DNA of 5,525 bases from an uncultured Bacteroidales bacterium (GCA_937900465.1 CALCEJ010000015.1:1-5525); one strand, 5' to 3'. Positions 1 through 5,098 are shown, counted from the first letter of the stretch. Notes: a model not told the origin generated them from the sequence alone. A program made the numbers and translations.

Positions 1-283
1 CATCCATATATTCGATGCGTATTCGCTTGACACGATAAAGTGACGCTTGCTGATTGTTTGTAAGTTTGAAACTCACGGCATCCTGCCGACCTCCGTTCAA
101 TGGCCCTGTATATTTGCCGCACCAGTTATTTTGGACTGGGTCGCCGACACTGTTTAGAATGTCAACCCAAATGTAGAGATACTTGATGGTCTTTGCAGAA
201 CGATTAGACAATGTGAAACTGAAATAGATGTAGCCATCGAAGAAGTTTGGCTCAAATCTTCCGTCAGTTACAGAGTACCTATC
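1..283 (-). CDS. Fragment of a secreted-type beta-sandwich domain protein (both ends missing)
   Basis: The minus strand is open in one frame from about 319 to the window edge, and reads like real protein over roughly 280 to 1. Recognisable pieces, in order, are DGYIYFSFTLSNRS, KTIKYLYIWVDILNSVGDPV, KYTGPLNGG and, at the edge, VKRIRIEYMDG. From memory this resembles a domain of unknown function found in surface or secreted proteins of gut Firmicutes and Bacteroidota, with a TIKYI...NAVGD...TGP...IEYMDG pattern; I cannot confirm the family name. No start codon lies between the stop at 320-322 and the domain, so the 5' part is missing, and the 3' part continues beyond base 1. GC content is about 43%, against about 58% in the adjoining hydE sequence sampled. 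It is joined to truncated hydE in another frame. The protein-like reading is fairly sure, the function unknown, and the right boundary approximate. Confidence 0.6.
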
Positions 284-999
284 ATAGGAGCGTCGAATTC
301 CTTGTAGAACAGAAGGTCGTCAGCAAGATCCGCTGCGCTCTGGAAGGGGAGGCCTATCATCGCGCCCGTACCCGCCTGATAGCCTGTTTCCTTCAGGTCC
401 ATAAGCGCCTCCATCCGGCGCTCGAAGCTGTGGAGGGAGTCCTCCGGATGGATTTTCTTGTATAAATCCGGATTGGAGCTTTCGATGCGGAGAAGGTAAC
501 GGTGGGCCCCGGCGTCAAACCACTCCTCGTAAACCTCGCGGGCCTGTTCGCCAAGGGAAAGGGTAATGCCAAGGGGAAGGCCGTTTTCCGTCGGGATGGA
601 CTTGATTTGTCTTATGAGGGCGGTGATTCTTCTGACGAACGCCCGGTCGGTCCGTTCGCCGCCCTGGATTACGACGGAACCAAAGCGAAGACGCGCCGCT
701 GCTCCGGCCGCCTCAAGGACTTCCCGGTCCGAAAGCTCATAACGGGCGCACGACGCATTGTCCCTCCGGATACCACAGTAAAGGCAGTTCTTCCGGCAGA
801 TATTGGATATCTCGATAAGGCCGCGGAGATACACCTCCGGTCCCGTATGGGCTACCTTTATCCTGTATGCTTCCTCCCTGAGGGCCCTCTCAAAAGCGGA
901 GTCCCTGCATTCGATGGCGGCGATAAGGCCGTCCCTGTCCAATGTAAGTTCGGAGAGCTTCAAAGCGTTGATACCTGTTGGGGAATCAAATATAACCAT
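268..999 (-). CDS. hydE: [FeFe]-hydrogenase maturase HydE, radical SAM, C-terminally truncated
   Basis: HydE is a cytoplasmic radical SAM enzyme that works with HydF and HydG to build the H-cluster of [FeFe]-hydrogenase. The 243-residue product has the cluster-binding CX3CX2C motif (CRKNCLYC; Cys68, Cys72, Cys75), then VIQGGE (about 112), the SLGEQ strand (about 148), LRIESSNPDLYKKIHP (about 170) and GTGAMIGLPFQ, all in HydE order. Family members are usually about 350 residues. Here similarity stops at FDAPMIG, where homologues continue with a G-P-F-I-P-H-type segment, and the frame ends two codons later at TAA. About 100 residues, including the last barrel strands, are missing, so the product is probably inactive if the sequence is real. 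The start at 999 is the best ATG, 46 codons before the barrel segment VYLRGLIEIS, and leaves 19 nt to the divergent gene. No hydF, hydG or hydrogenase gene is visible nearby. Confidence 0.88.
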   Translation of the reverse strand: MVIFDSPTGINALKLSELTLDRDGLIAAIECRDSAFERALREEAYRIKVAHTGPEVYLRGLIEISNICRKNCLYCGIRRDNASCARYELSDREVLEAAGAAARLRFGSVVIQGGERTDRAFVRRITALIRQIKSIPTENGLPLGITLSLGEQAREVYEEWFDAGAHRYLLRIESSNPDLYKKIHPEDSLHSFERRMEALMDLKETGYQAGTGAMIGLPFQSAADLADDLLFYKEFDAPMIGTL

Positions 1000-1006
1000 T
1001 TTTTCT

Positions 1007-1014
1007 TACTTTTG
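1007..1014 (+). promoter_or_regulatory. Bacteroidota -7 box (TACTTTTG) before the esterase-lipoprotein operon
   Basis: TACTTTTG is an exact match to the Bacteroidota -7 consensus TAnnTTTG, in the 19-nt gap between the divergent hydE and hydrolase genes. The expected transcription start, about 5 nt past the box, falls on or next to the ATG at 1019, implying a very short or absent leader. No good TTTG -33 element is seen at the usual 19-21 nt spacing, so support rests on the -7 box and its position. Confidence 0.45.
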
Positions 1015-1018
1015 TAAA

Positions 1019-1921
1019 ATGAAACGTCCCGGAATCATAATAGCGGCAGCGGTGCTCCTTCTCGGATGCACCTGTTGCCGGATGAAAGTCAGCCGGCCCA
1101 TGCTGAAAATGCTCGTCGAAGCAATGTCCAAGCCCTCGGAGGCCCTCTTTTATGCTGATTCCTGCAGGAATCTGATAGCTGTCCCTTATGTGGAAGGAGG
1201 GGATGAGGCGGAGGTTATGGACATATATTATGCTGACGAGGCGGTCAGGAAGAATGCGGTACTTGTGGATATCCACGGCGGTTTTTATATCGGCGGACGC
1301 CGCGAGGGCAACCGCGCCTTCGCATCGGTATTCCTGAGGGCCGGTTACGACGTGGTTCTCGTTGAGTATCGCCTGAACGACGGCAAGCGCGATGTCTCTG
1401 ATGAGATCAGCGACTGCGCCGCCGCCATCGCTTATCTCATTGCCCATTCTCGTGAACTGGACCTGAATCCCGATGCCGTCTTCCTTACGGGAGACTCCGC
1501 CGGAGGTCATCTTGCGCTGTATCTTGCGGAACGCCATTTCATTCCCCGCGCCGTCCTCCTTAATTGTCCGGCCTACGACTTCGCGTCCTTCGTAAATACG
1601 GATGTTTTTACCGCCAGCGCCCTGACGTGGTTTATGGGCCCGAACTATAAGGATACGGAGTATCTCTCGACCCTTTCCCCGCGAACATGCATCAAGGATT
1701 ATTCGGGGCCTTTATTCCTTTCCACCTGCACTAATGACTTTATCCGCGGGGAATCGCTGAAGCTGCTGGAAGACCGGAAGTCGCTTGGGCTTGAGACGAA
1801 GTTTGTCGATATAGAGTCCGGAGACAGAAAGGTAGGACATGTCCATAACGTCACCGACCCTTCCCTCCCTGAATCCCGAAAGGTCAATGCCTCCATGATC
1901 GAGTTTATGTCAAAACACTAG
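1019..1921 (+). CDS. Lipoprotein alpha/beta-hydrolase (carboxylesterase / HSL-like family)
   Basis: Predicted membrane-anchored esterase of 300 residues; substrate unknown. The start at 1019 gives a lipoprotein signal: MKRP, a hydrophobic stretch, then lipobox LLGC with Cys17 as the lipidated residue. The frame is open further upstream, but a longer start would bury this signal and run into hydE. The fold carries HGG (His86-Gly88) for the oxyanion hole, a GDSAGG nucleophile elbow (Ser160), and a late Asp/His pair in CTND (Asp240) and GHVHNV (His274 most likely, His276 possible). That is a complete triad in the order expected for hormone-sensitive-lipase or BD-FAE type esterases. Such exported enzymes often deacylate glycans or small esters, but nothing here specifies this. 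The stop lies 3 nt before the next gene, also a predicted lipoprotein, so the two are probably cotranscribed. The fold is sure; the catalytic Asp/His assignment is less so. Confidence 0.88.
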   Translation: MKRPGIIIAAAVLLLGCTCCRMKVSRPMLKMLVEAMSKPSEALFYADSCRNLIAVPYVEGGDEAEVMDIYYADEAVRKNAVLVDIHGGFYIGGRREGNRAFASVFLRAGYDVVLVEYRLNDGKRDVSDEISDCAAAIAYLIAHSRELDLNPDAVFLTGDSAGGHLALYLAERHFIPRAVLLNCPAYDFASFVNTDVFTASALTWFMGPNYKDTEYLSTLSPRTCIKDYSGPLFLSTCTNDFIRGESLKLLEDRKSLGLETKFVDIESGDRKVGHVHNVTDPSLPESRKVNASMIEFMSKH

Positions 1922-1924
1922 AAT

Positions 1925-2602
1925 ATGAAAAGAGTTTCCTTTGTAATCGCCGTCCTTGCAATTGCAGCAGGATGTGCTGAGAGCCCGAAAAACAATCAAG
2001 AAACAATAACGGAGGATATGAATGCTACAGTGAATGAGGTGGCAGGCCGCAAGAACTTCGGCGCCGCCCACGCCCTTATGACAACCCCTCAGCCCTGCGT
2101 TATGATCGCGACCTGGGACAAAGACAAGAACCCCGACGTGATGATGGCAGCCTGGGCCGGACAGTATGACTACAATCAGATTGTAATCAGTCTCTCAAAG
2201 CATAAAACGACTGAGAACCTTGAACTTACAGGTGCCTTCACCGTCAGCTTTGCGGACGAAAGGACCGTCGCTGAGTCCGACTACTTCGGCCTCGTGAGCG
2301 CGAACAAGGTGCCGGACAAGGTCTCGAAGGCCGGTTTTACCATTACTCCCAGCCCTAATGTCAATGCCCCTATCGTGGACCAGTATCCTCTCACCCTGGA
2401 GTGCAAGGTGGTCAGCTTCGAGGACGGTGTCCTGATTGGCGAGGTGGTCAATATGAGCGCTGATGAGAGCATCCTCACTGACGGCAAGGTGGACCTTGGA
2501 AAGCTTAAGCCCATCGTCTTCGACGCCGCCGGGATGTGCTATCGCGGCATTGGCGAAGAGGTGGGCAAGGCTTGGGGCGCCGGAAAGGTATTCGCTGAGT
2601 AG
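1925..2602 (+). CDS. Flavin reductase-like (FMN-binding split-barrel) lipoprotein
   Basis: A 225-residue protein joining a lipoprotein signal (MKRVSFVIAVLAIAAGC, lipobox IAAGC, Cys17) to a flavin-reductase-like domain at about 42-225. Family features are KNFGAA (44-49), the PCVMIATWD strand, PDVMMAAWAG, the SKHKTTENL segment (91-99) associated with FMN binding in this fold, GAFTVSFAD, ESDYFGLVSANKVPDK (117-132) and YPLTLECKVV. Relatives are flavoredoxin or DIM6/NTAB-type proteins that bind FMN and transfer electrons, usually in the cytoplasm. The signal implies export and membrane anchoring, where NAD(P)H is absent, so the electron donor is unclear. An in-frame ATG at 2018, behind GGAGG with only a 2-nt gap, would give a cytosolic form. 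I prefer 1925: it lies 3 nt after the upstream stop and encodes a full signal peptide. The pair may act on one exported substrate, but that is a guess. Confidence 0.87.
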   Translation: MKRVSFVIAVLAIAAGCAESPKNNQETITEDMNATVNEVAGRKNFGAAHALMTTPQPCVMIATWDKDKNPDVMMAAWAGQYDYNQIVISLSKHKTTENLELTGAFTVSFADERTVAESDYFGLVSANKVPDKVSKAGFTITPSPNVNAPIVDQYPLTLECKVVSFEDGVLIGEVVNMSADESILTDGKVDLGKLKPIVFDAAGMCYRGIGEEVGKAWGAGKVFAE

Positions 2603-2618
2603 CGTTTCCCCCCCCTGG
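2603..2618. other. Short convergent intergenic gap with a C8 run
   Basis: Sixteen bases separate the stop codons of the plus-strand flavin-reductase gene and the minus-strand ohrR-like gene. They include eight consecutive C (2608-2615). No hairpin followed by a T run is visible for either direction, so no intrinsic terminator is called. Confidence 0.5.
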
Positions 2619-3077
2619 CTATTCCTTCGGGGCTTCAGCGCCGCAGGAAAGTTTTTCTATAAGGCCGTCGAGCTTTTCGAAAAGGTCCGGAACCGTTTCC
2701 GGATTCACGCTTTTGCAGACGACGGCACTCGCCACTTTATGAGGGACCTCAAGGAGTACATCCTGGAGGTCCTTTCCTTTTTCCGTGAGCGTGACAATCA
2801 TCTGTCTCGCGTCCTTCTCGCCACGTTTTCGGGTAAGGATTCCCTGCTTTTCCATACGCTGGAGAAGGGGTGTGACCGTATTGGTCTCCAGAAACAGCCG
2901 TTTAGCTATGTCGTTCACGGGCTGGGCGTCTTTCTCCCAGAGCACAAGGAGCACAAGGTATTGCGGGTACGTAAGCCCGTGCTGAGACAGCACGGGAGTA
3001 TATACCTGGGTTACGAGCCGTGACGCGGTGTACAGCCTGAAGCAAAGCTGGTTGTCGAGAAGGAATTCCGGTCTCAT
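2619..3077 (-). CDS. ohrR: OhrR-type MarR-family organic-peroxide-sensing repressor
   Basis: Cytoplasmic winged-helix repressor of 152 residues. OhrR proteins release DNA when an N-terminal Cys is oxidised by organic hydroperoxide. The diagnostic segment LLDNQLCF places the sensing Cys at 12. Tyr16, Tyr26 and Tyr37 keep the spacing (+4, +14, +25) of Tyr19, Tyr29 and Tyr40 from Cys15 in Bacillus subtilis OhrR. LTYPQYLVLLVLWE (35-48) and the TNTVTPLLQRMEKQG recognition helix (about 65-79) follow, then a wing with RKRGEKDAR. Cys121 lies near the expected place of the resolving Cys of 2-Cys OhrR such as Xanthomonas Cys127; Cys145 is extra. The frame is open to 3185, but the start at 3077 fits family length and makes TGATG, a 1-nt overlap with the peroxidase gene that suggests translational coupling. 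No ohr gene is visible; the partner here is a glutathione peroxidase. It may control its own operon. Confidence 0.88.
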   Translation of the reverse strand: MRPEFLLDNQLCFRLYTASRLVTQVYTPVLSQHGLTYPQYLVLLVLWEKDAQPVNDIAKRLFLETNTVTPLLQRMEKQGILTRKRGEKDARQMIVTLTEKGKDLQDVLLEVPHKVASAVVCKSVNPETVPDLFEKLDGLIEKLSCGAEAPKE

Positions 3078-3553
3078 CAAAGCATCGCCTGAATGTCTTT
3101 TTCCATTTTGGCAGGAGTTACGGTAGGGGCGTAACGCTTCACCGTAAGTCCATTCCTGGAGATGAGGAATTTTGTGAAGTTCCACTTGATGGCGCTTCCC
3201 AGTGTCCCCGGAGCGACGGATTTGAGGTACTTGTATATGGGATGGGCATTGTCACCGTTAACGTCGATCTTGGACATAAGGGGGAAGGTCACGCCGTGGT
3301 TGATGCGGCAGAATTCGGCGATTTCCTCATTGCTGCCGGGCTCCTGGTGGGCGAACTGGTCGCAGGGGAAGCCTACGATGACAAGTCCCTGGTCCTTGTA
3401 TTTCTCATACAGGGCTTCGAGACCGTCGTACTGAGGGGTGAATCCGCACTTGGATGCGGTGTTGACTATCATCAGGACCTTGCCTTTGTAATCAGCGAAG
3501 TCCACTTCTGCTCCCTTGTTTGAAAGGGCTTTGAAATCGTAAATTGTTGCCAT
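3077..3553 (-). CDS. gpx: Thiol (Cys) glutathione peroxidase family protein
   Basis: Peroxidase of 158 residues, the usual length of bacterial glutathione peroxidases; it reduces hydrogen peroxide and lipid or alkyl hydroperoxides in the cytoplasm. The peroxidatic Cys is Cys36 in NTASKCGFT, encoded by an ordinary TGC codon rather than a selenocysteine TGA. The rest of the tetrad is Gln70 (AHQEPGS), Trp124 and Asn125 (KWNFTKFL). Cys64 lies in FPCDQF, where most relatives have FPCNQF. Cys82 (AEFCRIN) matches the resolving Cys of thioredoxin-dependent members, so thioredoxin rather than glutathione is the likely reductant. There is no signal peptide. It follows the ferritin-like gene by 92 nt with no TAnnTTTG box in the gap, so it may depend on read-through from the promoter at 4141-4171. 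It overlaps the downstream ohrR-like gene by 1 nt, which ties its expression to a peroxide-sensing regulator. Confidence 0.94.
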   Translation of the reverse strand: MATIYDFKALSNKGAEVDFADYKGKVLMIVNTASKCGFTPQYDGLEALYEKYKDQGLVIVGFPCDQFAHQEPGSNEEIAEFCRINHGVTFPLMSKIDVNGDNAHPIYKYLKSVAPGTLGSAIKWNFTKFLISRNGLTVKRYAPTVTPAKMEKDIQAML

Positions 3554-3590
3554 AAGGAATCGGGGTTGAAGGTTTTTTGGGGGTGGCTTC

Positions 3591-3612
3591 CGGGGGGCCT
3601 GGTGGACCCCCG
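3591..3612 (-). other. G/C-run hairpin between the ferritin-like and peroxidase genes
   Basis: In the minus-strand transcript CGGGGG (3612-3607) can pair with CCCCCG (3596-3591), and CC/GG inside can extend the stem around an ACCA loop with one mismatch. No T run follows, so it is not a standard intrinsic terminator. It could attenuate read-through or mark an mRNA processing or stability site. A self-complementary CCCCCGGGGG lies just upstream at 3624-3633. Confidence 0.4.
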
Positions 3613-3645
3613 TGGGTTGATTTCCCCCGGGGGCGCCGGGGCTGA

Positions 3646-4101
3646 TTACATCTGCTTTACGAGCCAGTTCTGGAGGCCAATCTGTTCGATGAGATTGAGC
3701 TGGGTCTCGCTCCAGAGCATATCTTCTTCCTCGTCAAGGGCATATGCTTTAAGGATGTCATAAGTCTTGAAGTCATCCTGAAGGGAAGAAGTAACGTCCA
3801 TAAGGATTGGAACCTGTTCGACTGAGGTCTTGTAGTCATCCTGGATGTATTTCACGGGGTCAGTGAATACTTCCATTGCGGGAGCAGCTTCAACCTTGGG
3901 GGTTCCGCCGAGGTCGAGAATCCTCTCGATGAATTTGTCAACCCATCCCATTTCTTCTTCGGCGTGCTCAGCGTATTTCTCTCCCAGTTTGCTGTAGCCG
4001 GCATCTTGGAAGATCTTGGATTCTACTTTGTGCTGAAGGCTCTGTGCGGCGAGGCCGGTAGCATAGGCCTGAAGAACCGCGATTGATTTGATCTTGTCCA
4101 T
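3646..4101 (-). CDS. Bacterioferritin-like protein with degenerate ferroxidase site
   Basis: A 151-residue ferritin-like four-helix protein. The C-terminus (WSETQLNLIEQIGLQNWLVKQM region) and the second helix (HAEEEMGWVDKFIERIL) align directly with bacterioferritin, which stores iron in 24-mers and binds haem between subunits. Against E. coli Bfr by eye, the haem ligand Met52 is kept (Met51), as are Glu51 (Glu50) and Glu127 (Glu124). Glu18 becomes Leu17, His54 becomes Trp53, Glu94 becomes Ser93 (Glu95 nearby) and His130 becomes Asp127. Four of six di-iron ligands therefore seem lost. It may be a haem-binding, structural or protective relative rather than an active ferroxidase. The start at 4101 (MDKIKSIAVL) matches Bfr length; the frame extends 14 codons further, but those codons overlap the operator and the predicted transcription start. 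It is the first gene of a probable unit with the peroxidase and ohrR-like genes. Confidence 0.83.
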   Translation of the reverse strand: MDKIKSIAVLQAYATGLAAQSLQHKVESKIFQDAGYSKLGEKYAEHAEEEMGWVDKFIERILDLGGTPKVEAAPAMEVFTDPVKYIQDDYKTSVEQVPILMDVTSSLQDDFKTYDILKAYALDEEEDMLWSETQLNLIEQIGLQNWLVKQM

Positions 4102-4127
4102 AGTTTTAATTATTTCGTTTGTTTTAT

Positions 4128-4139
4128 ATCGTTTACGAT
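4128..4139. promoter_or_regulatory. Operator-like inverted repeat, promoter-proximal
   Basis: ATCGT-TT-ACGAT is a perfect inverted repeat apart from its 2-nt centre. It lies just downstream of the -7 box at 4141-4148 and covers the expected transcription start of the ferritin-like gene, where a bound repressor would block initiation. It shares the ATCG...CGAT layout with the repeat at 4162-4177, centred 36 bp away. The cognate regulator is not shown by the sequence. Confidence 0.6.
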
Positions 4140-4140
4140 G

Positions 4141-4171
4141 CAAATATACGACTTAATTTTTATATCGCAAG
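4141..4171 (-). promoter_or_regulatory. Bacteroidota promoter for the ferritin-like/peroxidase/ohrR unit
   Basis: On the minus strand a -33 element CTTG (4171-4168, consensus TTTG) is followed by 19 nt and then TATATTTG (4148-4141), an exact TAnnTTTG -7 box. Spacing and sequence fit the primary sigma factor of Bacteroidota. Transcription should begin near 4134-4136, leaving a leader of about 33-35 nt before the ATG at 4101. Both flanks are occupied by inverted repeats. Confidence 0.75.
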
Positions 4172-4177
4172 CGATAT
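4162..4177. promoter_or_regulatory. Operator-like inverted repeat overlapping the -33 element
   Basis: ATATCGC-AA-GCGATAT has perfect 7-nt arms around a 2-nt centre. It covers the -33 element of the minus-strand promoter and is the stronger of two related repeats. Together with 4128-4139 it brackets the promoter core, a common repressor layout. Confidence 0.65.
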
Positions 4178-4200
4178 TTTAAAAAAAGTTGCAAAAAGTG

Positions 4201-4208
4201 TATCTTTG
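4201..4208 (+). promoter_or_regulatory. Plus-strand -7 box (TATCTTTG) without an evident gene
   Basis: TATCTTTG matches TAnnTTTG exactly and sits after an A-rich stretch containing GTTGCAAAAAG, as common Bacteroidales promoters do. A -33 element at standard spacing is weak. Downstream on the plus strand there are only a 7-codon frame (4230-4253) and sequence antisense to the phosphatase gene. It could start an antisense or small RNA, be a gene-start remnant, or be chance. Confidence 0.35.
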
Positions 4209-4273
4209 TGCCGCTAAAACCAGGAACGAATGAGATATGCCCTATTCGAGTAGCGCGCCCGCCGGCCAGGGGG

Positions 4274-5098
4274 CTAGTCGTAGAGATTGGGCTTGGTGTG
4301 CCTGGAGACGATTTCGCAGAGGCGGGCGTGGTTGGCGGCGTTGTTTGCGCCGACGAGGAGGGTAGGGACGTCGAAGCGGAGTGGTTCGCCGTCACGTGCG
4401 GTCAGGACGCCGCCAGCCTCGGTGAGAATGACGTATGATGCGGCGTAGTCCCAAGGCATTATCCTGTACTCGAAGAACAGTTCGCACAGCCCTGCGGCGA
4501 TGTAGCACAGTTCAATGGCACAGGCGCCGAAGCGACGTACATCGTTACATTTATAATATGCGTCCATTATGACGTCTTTGCAGACACCGGCGTATTCTTT
4601 ACGGTAAAGGCTCATCGCGGTGAGAAGTATGCCGTTTTCGAAGGGGCGGTCGGAGGTGTGGATGGGTTTGCCGTTGAGGAAGGCGCCGCCGCCTTTGAGT
4701 CCTGTGAACATATGGTCGTGGAAGGGGTTGTACACTACGCCGAGTACGATTTCGGGGTGTGCCTCTCGCTCCGCCGCTGCGCCGGGGACATTCCGCTTCA
4801 GGCCGATGGAGATCGTGCATTCGGGGATGCCGCGGGAGAAGTTGGCGGTGCCGTCGATGGGGTCGACGATCCAGACGTACTCGTGGGCCGTATCCACAAG
4901 GCCCTCTTCCTCGCCCATGAACCCTGAGCCCGGCAGGATCCTGAGAAGTTCCTTATACAGATATTCCTGTACCGCAAGGTCAGCGCTGGTGCATAGATTA
5001 GTGATGTCGCCCTTGGTCTTAACCTCGATGTCCTTCGCCATCATGAACTTCGACGCCTCGCGCGCCGCCGCTTCAACTTTCTTTAACAGTTCCTTCAT
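4274..5098 (-). CDS. Inositol monophosphatase family protein
   Basis: A cytoplasmic Mg2+-dependent phosphatase of 274 residues, normal for the family (SuhB/IMPase). Motifs in order are MGEEEG with metal-binding Glu63/Glu64, DPIDGTANF with Asp79 and Asp82 (78-87), and MPWDYAA with Asp217 (214-220). DPIDGTANF favours the IMPase branch over CysQ-type bisphosphate nucleotidases, which usually have DPLDGTKEF. The residues around GGAFLNGKPI (137-146) are also typical. Actual substrates in this family vary (inositol phosphates, sugar phosphates, nucleotides), and none can be assigned here. The start at 5098 overlaps the end of the upstream HAD gene by 4 nt (ATGA), so the two phosphatases are likely cotranscribed and translationally coupled. 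No terminator is evident in the 172 nt before the ferritin-like gene. Confidence 0.94.
   Translation of the reverse strand: MKELLKKVEAAAREASKFMMAKDIEVKTKGDITNLCTSADLAVQEYLYKELLRILPGSGFMGEEEGLVDTAHEYVWIVDPIDGTANFSRGIPECTISIGLKRNVPGAAAEREAHPEIVLGVVYNPFHDHMFTGLKGGGAFLNGKPIHTSDRPFENGILLTAMSLYRKEYAGVCKDVIMDAYYKCNDVRRFGACAIELCYIAAGLCELFFEYRIMPWDYAASYVILTEAGGVLTARDGEPLRFDVPTLLVGANNAANHARLCEIVSRHTKPNLYD

Noticed and set aside
502..1017. Plus-strand open frame opposite hydE
   Set aside because: It is a complement of hydE codons without recognisable motifs; the minus strand carries the radical SAM signature.
803..1018. Upstream extension of the hydrolase reading frame
   Set aside because: The frame is open but antisense to hydE, and the lipoprotein signal begins exactly at 1019, so the extra 72 codons are not coding.
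2011..2020. Internal start of the flavin-reductase gene behind GGAGG
   Set aside because: Spacing to the ATG is only 2 nt, Bacteroidota rarely rely on Shine-Dalgarno sites, and starting here would discard a complete lipoprotein signal. It is kept only as an alternative.
2608..2615. C8 homopolymer as a phase-variation tract
   Set aside because: It lies between two stop codons of convergent genes, outside any coding or promoter region, so length changes would have no clear effect.
3078..3185. Longer start for the ohrR-like gene at 3185
   Set aside because: The extra 36 codons lie inside the peroxidase gene and do not resemble OhrR. The ATG at 3077 gives family length and a TGATG overlap.
3242..3523. 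Plus-strand open frame across the peroxidase gene
   Set aside because: It is antisense to a clear glutathione peroxidase with all its catalytic residues and has no recognisable motif.
4102..4143. Extended N-terminus of the ferritin-like protein
   Set aside because: The 14 extra codons overlap the predicted transcription start and the operator, and bacterioferritin homologues begin near MDKIKSIAVL.
4208..4438. Plus-strand open frame starting at GTG behind the orphan promoter box
   Set aside because: Most of it is antisense to the conserved C-terminus of the IMPase-family protein, and the sequence is low-complexity G/A/V-rich.
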